From: an uncultured Oscillospiraceae bacterium
GTDB taxonomy: Bacteria > Bacillota > Clostridia > Oscillospirales > Ruminococcaceae
Direction: 5' to 3'
Assembly: GCA_934444765.1 (NCBI GenBank)
Contig: CAKSDC010000012.1
Coordinates: 1-59,862, forward strand
Length of the DNA: 59,862 bases
Every line of letters begins with the position of its first letter. Positions within the stretch are counted from its first letter, which is position 1. Below are positions 43,143 through 52,403 of the stretch, piece by piece. Both the position numbers and the translations under genes were made by a program. Under the pieces are notes generated by a model. It did not search any database. It was given only the letters and a program-made list of their open reading frames with translations, and was not told the origin of the DNA.

Positions 43143-44342
43143 CTACTTTTCAATATGTGACTGCCGAGAAACGTTTAATACTATGCCCATCTGTGCAAGT
43201 AGCATTACTAAAGAAGTTCCACCATAACTGAAAAATGGTAGACTGATACCAGTATTAGGTATTAAGTTACTAACTACGGCTATATTCAAAAACGCTTGAA
43301 TGCCTATTTGGAATACTAATCCTATAGTAAGCAATGCACCAAACTTATCGGGAGCGTTATTAGAGATTAATATTCCTCTAAATACGAACACTGCAAATAG
43401 TAACACTATAGTAACCGCACCTATAAAGCCTAACTCTTCACATACTATGGCAAATACGAAGTCGTTTTTACTCTCTGGTAGATACATATACTTCTGTCGG
43501 GACTCCCCTAAACCTACGCCGAACATACCGCCTGAACCTATAGCTATCAACGATTGACAGGTCTGCCATGAGTCGCCTTGAATATCCGCAAAAGGGTCTA
43601 ACCAACCACTAAATCTCTTAGTAAAGTAACTAAATCCGTCTACAGCAGTCTTGTATAGTACTATACTGCCTATACCTATGATACCTATACCGAACAGTCC
43701 TAATAAGTGAGGAATCCTTGCACCACCTACAAATACTATTATTACACCTATAGCACATATTATCAACGTACCCGAAAGGTGTGGTTCTTTCATCATAAGA
43801 ACGGCTACTACTCCCAATATTAGCAAGTATGGAAGTATCCCTGTTTTGAACTTGCTCATCTTATCCTGATTGTTAGATATCAAATAGGCAAACAGTACTA
43901 TGATAGCAAACTTCATAATTTCGGAAGGCTGAAAGCTAAAGCTACCTATACCAAGCCATCTTTTAATGTCAGTACCGTCGGTAGATATTCCTAAAGGAGT
44001 AAGTACCAGTATCAACATTATCAGCGATACTCCAAACAGAGCGAACGCTACCCACTTCTTACCTAAAAAGTGATAGTCTAAGTGTGCCAAAAAGAACATA
44101 GCTATTATACCTATTATGGCAAACTTTAACTGATTTTGTGCGTAATACGTACCACTATAGCCCTCACTGATAGCCCAAGCATAACTTGCTGAAAACATCA
44201 TTACTATGCCTATTATCAACAGAACCATAACTATTAGTAAAAAGGGTCTATCCACCTTACCCCACGAACTGCCAAATCTAATAGGACTAACGAACGTCTT
44301 TCCGTTATCCTTAGCTTTAGAGTTGTATATTTTTTTAGTCAA
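43143..44342 (-). CDS. ftsW: FtsW/SpoVE-type SEDS glycosyltransferase
   Basis: Polymerises lipid II into glycan strands at the septum together with a class B PBP. 399 residues with about ten membrane helices; visible SEDS motifs include FQPSEIMKFAI (near 146), ASYAWA, the GSGGMFGVGLGESRQKYMYLPESKNDFVFA-type loop (catalytic Asp/Glu region) and a C-terminal NTGISLPFFSYGGTS. The start is TTG at 44342 behind GAGGTG. Its partner PBP is the gene at 48423-50633. Confidence 0.93.
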   Translation of the reverse strand: MTKKIYNSKAKDNGKTFVSPIRFGSSWGKVDRPFLLIVMVLLIIGIVMMFSASYAWAISEGYSGTYYAQNQLKFAIIGIIAMFFLAHLDYHFLGKKWVAFALFGVSLIMLILVLTPLGISTDGTDIKRWLGIGSFSFQPSEIMKFAIIVLFAYLISNNQDKMSKFKTGILPYLLILGVVAVLMMKEPHLSGTLIICAIGVIIVFVGGARIPHLLGLFGIGIIGIGSIVLYKTAVDGFSYFTKRFSGWLDPFADIQGDSWQTCQSLIAIGSGGMFGVGLGESRQKYMYLPESKNDFVFAIVCEELGFIGAVTIVLLFAVFVFRGILISNNAPDKFGALLTIGLVFQIGIQAFLNIAVVSNLIPNTGISLPFFSYGGTSLVMLLAQMGIVLNVSRQSHIEK

Positions 44343-44384
44343 ATGTTATCACCTCATAAAAGTTCAACTTTACATTAACGAAAC

Positions 44385-44410
44385 GGAACGACTTACATAT
44401 CGGTCGTTCC
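44385..44410 (-). other. intercistronic hairpin between mraY and ftsW
   Basis: 8-bp stem GGAACGAC/GTCGTTCC with a 10-nt loop and no T-run. In many relatives murD lies in this gap; only 103 bp remain here. Confidence 0.55.
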
Positions 44411-44445
44411 ATTAATTTAGACTATAATACGCAATACTTAATAGT

Positions 44446-45507
44446 CTACTGTATCTGAAGCATCACTGACAGTATACCGGCTAATAAGGATACTATAGAA
44501 AATACTGTTACTATCTTATATTCGCTAAAGCCACAGAGTTCAAAGTGGTGGTGTATAGGTGTCATCTTGAATATTCTCTTACCTTTACCCTTTTCACCAG
44601 TCTTTTTGAAGTGTTGCTTAGCGGTAATCTTAAAGTAAGTAACCTGTATTACTACTGATAACGCTTCACATACGTATATTATGCCTATAACAGCCACGAG
44701 TAGATGCTGATGTGTACACATTCCTATAGCTACAAAAGAACCTCCTAAGAACATAGAACCAGTATCGCCCATGAATATCTTAGCAGGGTGTAAGTTCCAT
44801 ACTAAAAATCCTAAACAACCGCCCGCTATAGCTATAGCAAATATAGATATTTCGTTTAGTTTGAGTATTCCACATATGGTACTTAAAGCTAACATAGTTA
44901 CTACCGTTACTGAACCACATAGACCGTCTACACCGTCGGTTAAGTTTACTGCGTTAGATAAGAATATCATAAACAGTATCATAATCGGATAGTAGAATAT
45001 ACCAAAGTCAACCTTAGCGAATATAAAGTCTATCTCGGTAGAAGTATCTCCTAACAGTCTAAGTACTACTAACAGTAGTAGAGAGAATATAGCTTGAAAT
45101 AACATCTTCTGTTTAGGTGTTAGACCTAAGTTCTGTTTCTTAACGGCTTTGGTATAGTCGTCTGCAAAGCCTATTCCACAGAAACATATAGAGTATACCA
45201 CACAAGCTAATAGTCTTAACACATTAGTAGTAGTGGTAGGTGAAGTAATATCTAAACTAACCACTCTATATATAACATAGCCTACTATAGTCATAACTAT
45301 ACTACTAATTATGAACATAAAACCACCCATTATAGGAGTTCCTTGCTTTTTTTGATGACTTTCTAACTTAGCACCTACAAACTTTTCTATAGTCTGCCCA
45401 AAACTTATCTTGTGCATAAACGGAATTAAAAACTTACCTATTAATACGGCTATTCCAAAGGATACTAACGGAATTAGCAGTTTTAACCAGATAGGTATAA
45501 TAGTCAT
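44446..45507 (-). CDS. mraY: phospho-N-acetylmuramoyl-pentapeptide transferase
   Basis: Makes lipid I from UDP-MurNAc-pentapeptide and undecaprenyl phosphate in the membrane. 353 residues with about ten helices; FADDYTKA near 114 (metal Asp pair), NAVNLTDGVDGL near 186-197 and the cytoplasmic HHHFELCG (HHH motif near 318-325) that is diagnostic for MraY. Family length is normal. Confidence 0.96.
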   Translation of the reverse strand: MTIIPIWLKLLIPLVSFGIAVLIGKFLIPFMHKISFGQTIEKFVGAKLESHQKKQGTPIMGGFMFIISSIVMTIVGYVIYRVVSLDITSPTTTTNVLRLLACVVYSICFCGIGFADDYTKAVKKQNLGLTPKQKMLFQAIFSLLLLVVLRLLGDTSTEIDFIFAKVDFGIFYYPIMILFMIFLSNAVNLTDGVDGLCGSVTVVTMLALSTICGILKLNEISIFAIAIAGGCLGFLVWNLHPAKIFMGDTGSMFLGGSFVAIGMCTHQHLLVAVIGIIYVCEALSVVIQVTYFKITAKQHFKKTGEKGKGKRIFKMTPIHHHFELCGFSEYKIVTVFSIVSLLAGILSVMLQIQ

Positions 45508-45523
45508 AATACATTAGTCCTTT

Positions 45524-46876
45524 CTAATCGTATAGATTGTTAATAACTTCTTCTAACTTCATGCCTCTACTTGCCTTGAATAGTACCACGTCGTTTGGTA
45601 GTAGATACTCTTTAAGAGTGTCTGTTAGTAGTGACTTGTCGTCAAAGTAGTACACCTTCTTGTTAAAAGTTAGAGCAGTATTTCCTATATGTTTAGCCTG
45701 TTGACCGTAACAGAATAGAGTATCTACTAAAGACTTACCTACATACTCTCCTACCATGGAGTGTAACTGTGTAGACATTTCGCCGAGTTCTAACATATCG
45801 CCGAGTACTGCTATACGTCTTCCGTTCTGTTTAGGATTAGTCTGTGATAGTACGGTTAAAGATGCTTTCATGGAGTCTGGACTGGCATTGTAACAGTCTA
45901 TGATTACAGTCTGTTGTCCTTTTTGAGTGAAGTTCTGTCTTAAAGCGTCGGCTTTGTACTTGCTTAAAGCGTTAGCGACTTCTTGAGGAGTTAATCCTGA
46001 ATTTACGCCTATAGCAAAAGATACTAAAGCGTTCAATACGTTATGACTACCTATAGCAGGTAGAGTAATACTATCTGTACCACCTTTCCACTGTACGTCG
46101 AACGTAGTATAGGTATCGTGTTGGTTTACGTTTATAGCTCTAAAGTCGCTATCAGGATTTTCTATACCGAACGTGTAAGTAGGTCTTCCTAACTGATAGG
46201 ATACTTGATATAATGAAATGTCGTCGGCATTCAAGAATATAGGTGCTGAACCGTCCATTCCCTCTAAGATTTCTAACTTAGCCTTAAGTATTCCCTGTTG
46301 AGAACCTAAGTTTTCTATGTGTGAAAATCCTATGTTAGTAATTACACCCATAGTAGGTAAAGCAGTTCTTGTTAAACGGGATATCTCACCAAAGTGTGAC
46401 ATACCCATTTCTATTACTGCACACTGATATGTACTATCTAAATTGAATAGCGTCTTAGGTAGACCTATTTCGTTATTAAGATTACCACTGGTCTTTAAAG
46501 TGTTGTACTTTTCCGACAGTACTAAAGATATCATATCTTTGGTAGTAGTCTTACCCACGCTACCAGTAACGCCTACTAATTGGATATCGAACTTACTTCT
46601 GTAATATCTTGCTATATCCAACATAGCCTTTCGAGTACTTGGAACTACTATACAGTTGTAACCGTCTATAGCCTTTTCGGATACTACAGCCTTAGCACCC
46701 TTTTCAAAAGCCATAGGAATGTAGTCGTGACCGTCAAAGTTTTCGCCCTTAATGGCTACGAACAGACAACCATTAGGAATAGTCCTTGTATCGGTACTAA
46801 TTTGACTTATAGTGCCGTCTTGTGCTACAGTAGAACCTACTGCTTTAGCAATTTCTGATAATTTTATACTTTCCAT
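45524..46876 (-). CDS. murF: UDP-N-acetylmuramoyl-tripeptide:D-Ala-D-Ala ligase
   Basis: Adds D-Ala-D-Ala to the stem peptide with ATP. 450 residues in the three Mur-ligase domains: N-terminal VAIKGENFDGHDYIPMAFEKGA near 38-59, P-loop VTGSVGKTTTKDM near 107, EMGMSHFGEIS near 155, and NASPDSMKASL with DCYNAS near 310. It is preceded by murE at 34 bp. Confidence 0.95.
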   Translation of the reverse strand: MESIKLSEIAKAVGSTVAQDGTISQISTDTRTIPNGCLFVAIKGENFDGHDYIPMAFEKGAKAVVSEKAIDGYNCIVVPSTRKAMLDIARYYRSKFDIQLVGVTGSVGKTTTKDMISLVLSEKYNTLKTSGNLNNEIGLPKTLFNLDSTYQCAVIEMGMSHFGEISRLTRTALPTMGVITNIGFSHIENLGSQQGILKAKLEILEGMDGSAPIFLNADDISLYQVSYQLGRPTYTFGIENPDSDFRAINVNQHDTYTTFDVQWKGGTDSITLPAIGSHNVLNALVSFAIGVNSGLTPQEVANALSKYKADALRQNFTQKGQQTVIIDCYNASPDSMKASLTVLSQTNPKQNGRRIAVLGDMLELGEMSTQLHSMVGEYVGKSLVDTLFCYGQQAKHIGNTALTFNKKVYYFDDKSLLTDTLKEYLLPNDVVLFKASRGMKLEEVINNLYD

Positions 46877-46910
46877 GTTTCAACTTCCCTGTAATGTATT
46901 TATATATTAG

Positions 46911-48344
46911 TTAGTCTAACTCTTTAAGAGCGTCGGCTACTATTTCACGTTCGTCTAAGTGGATATGAACGTTATTTTTTAGTATTTGATAGTCTTCATG
47001 ACCCTTACCGGCTAATACTATAATATCGCCAGCTTTAGCGATTTTGACTGCATGGTGTATAGCCTCTATTCTGTCTACTACCACGTCGTAAGGAACTTCA
47101 GTTTCGCCTTGTAGACCAGTTAGTATGTCGTCTATTATGGATTGAGGCTCTTCATTACGAGGGTTATCACTGGTGATGATTAACTTATCGGCGTACTTCA
47201 ATGCGGACTTACACATTAAAGGTCTTTTAGCCTTATCACGATTACCACCACAACCGAATAGACAGATTAGTCTACCAGTAGTATACTCTTTTACGGAACT
47301 TAGTATATTCTCTATAGCGTCAGGAGTATGGGCATAGTCACAGATGACAGAAAAGTCTCTGTTAGTAGGAATGACTTCACACCTACCCTTAACACCTGTA
47401 CACTTTTCGACGGATTGCTTGATGTTTTCAAAAGGAATACCTTCCATAATACAAGTGGTAATTACTCCTGTAACGTTAGCCACGTTGAAAGAACCCACCA
47501 TCTTCATACTTATGTTGTAGCTATCGTCAGAAGTGTTATACTTAAACTGTGTTCCGTTAGACTTAATAATAGTATCGGTAGCGTAAAAGTCTGCTTGATG
47601 CTTGATACTATAAGAATACTTTTCACAAGTAACTTCATTGAACAGTCTAACGCCATAGTCATCGTCTGTACAGATTATAGCCTTATCGCAAATATCGAAT
47701 AGCATCTTCTTAGCCTGATAGTAGTCTTCCATAGTCTTATGATAGTCTAAATGGTCTTGTGTCAAGTTGGTGAATACTGCCACTTCAAAGTGAATAGCAC
47801 CTATTCTATGTTGCACCAAACCAAAAGAAGATACTTCCATTACTACGTAGTCGCAACCTGACTTATACATTCTATCCAATAGTGCCATTAAGTCGAACGC
47901 CATAGGGGTAGTATTATCAGTATGGAGTACTTCATCACCTATTTCATTCTGAATAGTACCTATTAAACCTACTTTATAGCCGTTATCGGTTAAGACGTGT
48001 TTAATAACGTTGGTCATAGTAGTCTTTCCATTAGTACCAGTAACGCCTATAAAACGCATCTTCTTTTGAGGATTGCCAAACCATGCACAACATAGTTCAC
48101 CATAGAACTCTCTGGTATCCTGAACTATTATCTGATTAGGTAGGTCAAGATTATGGTCTACTACTACTACCGCACCCATGTTTACAGCCTCTTGGGCTTT
48201 AGAGTGTCCGTCAAAAGAACCACCCTTAACACATACGAATATACAGTCTTTTTCGATATGGTTAGAGTTATCAGTAATAGAGACTATCTCTCTATCTGGA
48301 ATATTGGTATTAGCAATACCTTTAATTAAATCATACAGTTTCAA
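46911..48344 (-). CDS. murE: UDP-MurNAc-L-Ala-D-Glu:meso-DAP ligase
   Basis: Adds the third residue of the stem peptide. 477 residues in three domains with P-loop GTNGKTTMT, the carbamylated Lys region, and DNPRNEEP near 405, the form of the specificity loop typical of meso-diaminopimelate enzymes, so the wall is probably DAP-type. I place the start at TTG 48344 (MKLYDLIKG), eight bases after GAGGTG, rather than at the TTG at 48359 that lies on top of that signal. Confidence 0.94.
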   Translation of the reverse strand: MKLYDLIKGIANTNIPDREIVSITDNSNHIEKDCIFVCVKGGSFDGHSKAQEAVNMGAVVVVDHNLDLPNQIIVQDTREFYGELCCAWFGNPQKKMRFIGVTGTNGKTTMTNVIKHVLTDNGYKVGLIGTIQNEIGDEVLHTDNTTPMAFDLMALLDRMYKSGCDYVVMEVSSFGLVQHRIGAIHFEVAVFTNLTQDHLDYHKTMEDYYQAKKMLFDICDKAIICTDDDYGVRLFNEVTCEKYSYSIKHQADFYATDTIIKSNGTQFKYNTSDDSYNISMKMVGSFNVANVTGVITTCIMEGIPFENIKQSVEKCTGVKGRCEVIPTNRDFSVICDYAHTPDAIENILSSVKEYTTGRLICLFGCGGNRDKAKRPLMCKSALKYADKLIITSDNPRNEEPQSIIDDILTGLQGETEVPYDVVVDRIEAIHHAVKIAKAGDIIVLAGKGHEDYQILKNNVHIHLDEREIVADALKELD

Positions 48345-48377
48345 AAATGAACACCTCAATTTTAATATATTATCATA

Positions 48378-48412
48378 GTATGGAACTTATACTATATAGA
48401 TAAACTCCATAC
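48378..48412 (-). other. intercistronic inverted repeat between the PBP gene and murE
   Basis: GTATGGA/TCCATAC arms separated by 21 nt, in the 78-bp gap; no T-run of use on the minus strand. Confidence 0.45.
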
Positions 48413-48422
48413 GATTTTTAAC

Positions 48423-50633
48423 TTAGTCACCTTGTTCTTTAACCACGAAGGTTAATTCTATAATAGTACCTACTGGAACGTGTTCGCCCTCGTTATAAGA
48501 CTGTGAATATACTGTAGCGTCTTCACGTTCTGTAGAAGCTCCCGAAGCTACGTAGTTCAAGTTTAAGGAACTTAATAGACTATTAGCCTCGGTTAAAGAG
48601 TATCCTGTTAAGTTAGGAACTTCCACAAACTCCTGTTCTTGATTAGCTTCAGTATATAGGATAATCTTTCCACCTTGTGCGATAGAACTTCCTGATATAG
48701 GGGTCTGTGATACTACCATATCACCATGACCTACCACTTCATAGGTCAAGCCTAAGTCGGTAAGAGTATTTTCGGCATTGTTTAAAGTAGTATCTTCTAC
48801 CGACGGAACGGTAACGTCTAAAGTAGCTAACTCTTCGTCGCTGTATTCAGGATAGTATCCTAAGTATGGAAGTACTTCTTCTAATATACTCCTTGCACAA
48901 GGAACGGCTACTACACTACCATAATACTCACCAGTGGTAGGTTCGTCTGCCATTATAAGCATTATTATTTCGGGATTATCTGCCGGAGCAAAACATACGT
49001 AAGACGCTACATAACGCATATTAGCCTCGTTGTACTCGTCTAACTTTTGGGAAGTACCAGACTTACCACCTATTCTATACCCCTTTATGTACGCATTAGA
49101 ACCACCGTTAGTATTTACTACGTATTCAAGACAGTCCCTCATAGTAGCAGAAGTATCTTCGGATATTACTTGCCTTTTTACTGTAGTTTCGGTAGTCTTA
49201 ATAGTGTTACCGTCACTATCGATAACCTTATCTACTACGTAAGGAACTAACAACTTACCACCGTTGATTACGGAAGCGTAAGCGGTAATCATCTCTATAG
49301 GAGTAACCTTATTAGTTTGACCAAAAGATGAAGACGCTAACTCTACAGGACCTAACCTATCTTCTGGTGCATAGTAACTCGAAATTTCTGAAGGTAGGTC
49401 TATACCAGTTTTGTCGGTAAGTCCAAACGCCTCAAAGTAGTAGAAAAAGTTTTCAGCTCCCAAACGCTTACCTATCTCCATGAATGCAGGGTTACAAGAG
49501 TTAGTCAGTGCGTCTTTAAACGTCTGTGAACCGTGACCGTTACGGTTCCAACACCTAATAGGCTGACCTGCTACGGTTAAAGAACCTGAACAGTAAAAAG
49601 TATCGTCTAAAGACAGTACGTTTTCTTCAAAGCCCGCCGAACTGGTGAACACTTTAAATACAGAACCTGGAATATATATTTCCGATACCGCTTTATTCTT
49701 CCACTGTAACTCTCTTGCGTTAGCCTCGGCATTGCTACGTTCTTCTTCGTTAGCTATAAGTCCCAACTCGTTTAGTGTACGTTGGTCTGTAATCTCCGAC
49801 GGACTATTTAAGTCGAACCCTGGACAAGTAGCCATAGCCAGTATAGCCCCCGTGTTAGCGTTCATGATAATTCCACACGCTCTATTGTCCAACTGATACG
49901 TATTATACATATCTTGAAGATTTTTTTCCAAATAGTACTGTAGAGTAGTATCTATAGTAAGTTGTAAAGAGTTACCGTCTTCGGCATCGTACAGTTTAGA
50001 GTACTTATACGGCATTTCCTGAGAATAAGCATCCTTAGCTGAGATAACCTTACCGTCTACACCTGAAAGTTCGTCATCATAGTAAGCCTCTATACCGTAC
50101 CAACCCTCGCCGTCGTAGTTAGTAAAGCCTATTACTGAGGCGGCAAGTTCACCTTGTGGATAGTAACGTTTTACGTCCTCACTGGTCTTTATGGAAGTCA
50201 TATTATGTTCGTCTAAAAAAGTATTAATCTTATCTACTATGGGCTTTTCGACTTTATTTTTAAGTACTTGATATTGGGTATCAGTCTTATTAATCTTATC
50301 TATAATGCTCTGTCTATCCAGTTCAAGAGTTTCGGATAGAAAGTCCACAGTAATATCCAAATTTTGCTGGTCGTGTTCCTTAAAGTTTTTAGGGTCTATG
50401 TACACTTTGAACACAGTAGCACTTTGGGCAAGTATACTACCATCGGAACTATATATAGAACCTCTGTTTGCCGAGATAGTCATAGAACCAAACTGCGTTT
50501 TGTTAGCTTTTTCTTGATAGTATTCGTTATCTACTACCGAAACTTTAAATACGTTAATAGAAACGGCAAGCGCACAAGCAAACATAATACCCATAATTAC
50601 TATGTTACGCTTGTTCATATTAGCACTATTCAA
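48423..50633 (-). CDS. class B penicillin-binding protein with two PASTA domains (SpoVD/PBP2x-like)
   Basis: Septal transpeptidase working with FtsW. 736 residues: short cytoplasmic end, one membrane helix (about 9-30), PBP dimer domain (about 50-235), transpeptidase (about 250-575) with SxxK in PGSVFKV, SxN in TNSCNPAF and KTG-type GKSGTSQK, then two PASTA repeats (about 590-650 and 655-720). The start is TTG at 50633 behind AAAGGAGA; upstream ATG/ATT options lack a binding site. Whether it is vegetative (FtsI) or sporulation-specific (SpoVD) cannot be told, but it is the only such gene in the cluster. Confidence 0.93.
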   Translation of the reverse strand: MNSANMNKRNIVIMGIMFACALAVSINVFKVSVVDNEYYQEKANKTQFGSMTISANRGSIYSSDGSILAQSATVFKVYIDPKNFKEHDQQNLDITVDFLSETLELDRQSIIDKINKTDTQYQVLKNKVEKPIVDKINTFLDEHNMTSIKTSEDVKRYYPQGELAASVIGFTNYDGEGWYGIEAYYDDELSGVDGKVISAKDAYSQEMPYKYSKLYDAEDGNSLQLTIDTTLQYYLEKNLQDMYNTYQLDNRACGIIMNANTGAILAMATCPGFDLNSPSEITDQRTLNELGLIANEEERSNAEANARELQWKNKAVSEIYIPGSVFKVFTSSAGFEENVLSLDDTFYCSGSLTVAGQPIRCWNRNGHGSQTFKDALTNSCNPAFMEIGKRLGAENFFYYFEAFGLTDKTGIDLPSEISSYYAPEDRLGPVELASSSFGQTNKVTPIEMITAYASVINGGKLLVPYVVDKVIDSDGNTIKTTETTVKRQVISEDTSATMRDCLEYVVNTNGGSNAYIKGYRIGGKSGTSQKLDEYNEANMRYVASYVCFAPADNPEIIMLIMADEPTTGEYYGSVVAVPCARSILEEVLPYLGYYPEYSDEELATLDVTVPSVEDTTLNNAENTLTDLGLTYEVVGHGDMVVSQTPISGSSIAQGGKIILYTEANQEQEFVEVPNLTGYSLTEANSLLSSLNLNYVASGASTEREDATVYSQSYNEGEHVPVGTIIELTFVVKEQGD

Positions 50634-50686
50634 ATAAAAGTCTCCTTTCAAATGGCAAAATATACAATATAATATCAACATAAAAG

Positions 50687-50718
50687 GCGGATAAATACTT
50701 AATAGATATATATCCGCC
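50687..50718 (-). other. intercistronic hairpin between ftsL-like gene and PBP gene
   Basis: 8-bp stem GGCGGATA/TATCCGCC with a 16-nt AT loop and no T-run. The arm sequence is the same as in the yicC leader hairpin (21327-21345). Confidence 0.6.
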
Positions 50719-50747
50719 TGATGTTATTTTTATGATACCTACAGTGG

Positions 50748-51215
50748 CTAACCAAATAGATACTCTACTATGTCGTCTAACTTATTCTTAATAGAAACGA
50801 ATATGTTACTTTCAGTTTGAGTAACTTCAACCACGTCTTCATTTTGAATTTGAATATATGTAATCTGTGACTTGTCAAGTTTTTTAAGACCTAATACGTC
50901 TTCGGCATAAGCCTCAACATTTTTTAAAGACATATTAGCTTCTATTTCGGTTTGCATTCTAACGTTTTCACTCTGTAGTATTTCAACGGCACTCTTTTCG
51001 TCAGCAACCTGAGAATATAGTGCAGTAACTTGAACCTTAGTATATATAGATAGAAAGAATATTACAGTACCTATGATACCGAGAAAAGTCCATATTATAG
51101 CATTTTTTCTCTTTTCAAGTCTTTCTTTTTCAAGATTTTTCTGTTTTCTTTGATGTATCTCTACCCTATGATATTTATATTCGTCTTTTAAAGCCGTATT
51201 ATCGTTTATTTTCAT
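50748..51215 (-). CDS. ftsL: FtsL-like division protein
   Basis: Small bitopic divisome protein. 155 residues: a highly basic cytoplasmic segment (about 15-38), one membrane helix (about 41-63), then a heptad-patterned coiled coil (VADEKSAVEILQSENVRMQTEIEANMSL, about 75-102, given only in part here as ADEKSAVEILQSENVRM) and a short tail. Placement between rsmH and the PBP gene is the classical ftsL position; sequence similarity in this family is always weak. Confidence 0.8.
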   Translation of the reverse strand: MKINDNTALKDEYKYHRVEIHQRKQKNLEKERLEKRKNAIIWTFLGIIGTVIFFLSIYTKVQVTALYSQVADEKSAVEILQSENVRMQTEIEANMSLKNVEAYAEDVLGLKKLDKSQITYIQIQNEDVVEVTQTESNIFVSIKNKLDDIVEYLFG

Positions 51216-51227
51216 TATTCACACCAC

Positions 51228-52151
51228 CTAAAGCCTTTCAATAACACGAAGTTTAGCACTTCTACTTCTGTTGTTAGTTTCCAATTCTGTCTGAGTGGCC
51301 TCAATAGGTTTTCGGTATACCAACTTACCTAAAGGTTTTCTACCACATACACACTTAGGAAAGTCAGGGGGACATATACAGCCTTTACACCAAGAGGCAA
51401 AGCGTTGCTTAACCAGTCTGTCTTCTATGGAGTGGAAAGTGATTACTGCAAGTCTACCGCCAGACTTTAGACTGTTAAAAGCACCGTCTAAACCTATAGA
51501 AAGGTGTTCTAACTCTCCATTGACTTCCATTCTTATAGCCTGAAAAGTCTTTTTACAAGGATTTTTTTCTCTACGAACCTTAGCAGGTACGCTAATCTTA
51601 ACTATTTCGGCAAGTTGAAGGGTAGTATTAATAGGGCTAACTTCTCTGGTTTTAACTATATTTGAAGCTATACGAGGGGCAAACTTTTCTTCGCCAAACT
51701 CAAACATTACTTTACATAGTCTTTCATAGGAGTAAGAGTTTACCACGTCAAAAGCACTAAGTCCCGACTTGCTCATTCTCATGTCAAGAGGAGCATCGTA
51801 GTGGTAAGAAAATCCTCTTTCGGCAGTGTCTAATTGGTATGAAGATACCCCTAAGTCCATTAATATACCGTCTACATCGTCCACGTTAAGACTTTTCAAA
51901 GCGGACTGTATTTCGGAGTAGTTTATATTAACTATGGTCGCATTGTATTCTTTAAGACGCTCTTTAGCTACTGCTACGGCATCGGGGTCTCTATCAAGAC
52001 CTATCAACCTACCCTTATTGGATAGTAGTTTGGCAATCTGTGTAGAATGCCCTGCACCGCCAACGGTACAGTCTACATATATACCGTCTGGATTAATATT
52101 TAATGCCGTAATGGTTTGATTTAGTAGCACTGGCACATGAGTAAACTCCAT
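51228..52151 (-). CDS. rsmH: 16S rRNA (cytosine1402-N4)-methyltransferase
   Basis: Methylates C1402 of 16S rRNA. 307 residues: HVPVLLNQTI near the start, the SAM loop DCTVGGAGHS (near 27-36), DRDPDA, DLGVSSYQLD near 97-106, ERGFSYHYDAPLDMRM near 111, FQAIRMEVNGEL near 209, and AVITFHSIEDRLVK near 236. It opens the dcw cluster. The mraZ gene that normally precedes it is absent: only 252 bp separate it from coaX. Confidence 0.96.
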   Translation of the reverse strand: MEFTHVPVLLNQTITALNINPDGIYVDCTVGGAGHSTQIAKLLSNKGRLIGLDRDPDAVAVAKERLKEYNATIVNINYSEIQSALKSLNVDDVDGILMDLGVSSYQLDTAERGFSYHYDAPLDMRMSKSGLSAFDVVNSYSYERLCKVMFEFGEEKFAPRIASNIVKTREVSPINTTLQLAEIVKISVPAKVRREKNPCKKTFQAIRMEVNGELEHLSIGLDGAFNSLKSGGRLAVITFHSIEDRLVKQRFASWCKGCICPPDFPKCVCGRKPLGKLVYRKPIEATQTELETNNRSRSAKLRVIERL

Positions 52152-52171
52152 TATAATACACCTCTTATACC

Positions 52172-52190
52172 GTTTGAACGTAGTTCAAAC
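52172..52190. promoter_or_regulatory. perfect inverted repeat in the dcw leader
   Basis: GTTTGAAC-GTA-GTTCAAAC, 8-bp arms with a 3-bp spacer, about 20 bp before the rsmH start and just upstream of its ribosome binding site. It resembles an operator or small hairpin. It contains GAAC-N3-GTTC, one base short of the Gram-positive LexA spacing. Confidence 0.55.
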
Positions 52191-52291
52191 TTAAAAATAT
52201 TCCTTATATATAATCGGTATATCACAAAGACTTTACTGCTAACTATATGCGACCAAAATCGGATACTTTCCCAATTATATTTTCATAGACC

Positions 52292-52320
52292 ATTATACTA
52301 CATATACAAAAAAAAATCAA
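52292..52320 (-). promoter_or_regulatory. probable promoter of the dcw cluster, fused to the coaX terminator
   Basis: Minus strand TTGATT, 17-bp spacer, TATAAT. The -35 box is formed by the end of the coaX terminator stem and its T-run. Confidence 0.7.
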
Positions 52321-52339
52321 GGCTATTAGTACCTTGATT
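52306..52339 (-). terminator. intrinsic terminator of coaX
   Basis: 8-bp stem AATCAAGG/CCTTGATT followed by a run of T on the minus strand (nine or ten in a row). Confidence 0.9.
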
Positions 52340-52403
52340 TCCAAAAAAGTTTAAATTTTTTGTCACTTATAATAGTATATATACATATTTTCCCAGTAAA
52401 TAA

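Noticed and set aside
52172..52190. Possible LexA/SOS box in the dcw leader.
   Set aside because: Arms GAAC/GTTC are separated by 3 instead of 4 bases; kept only as an unnamed inverted repeat.
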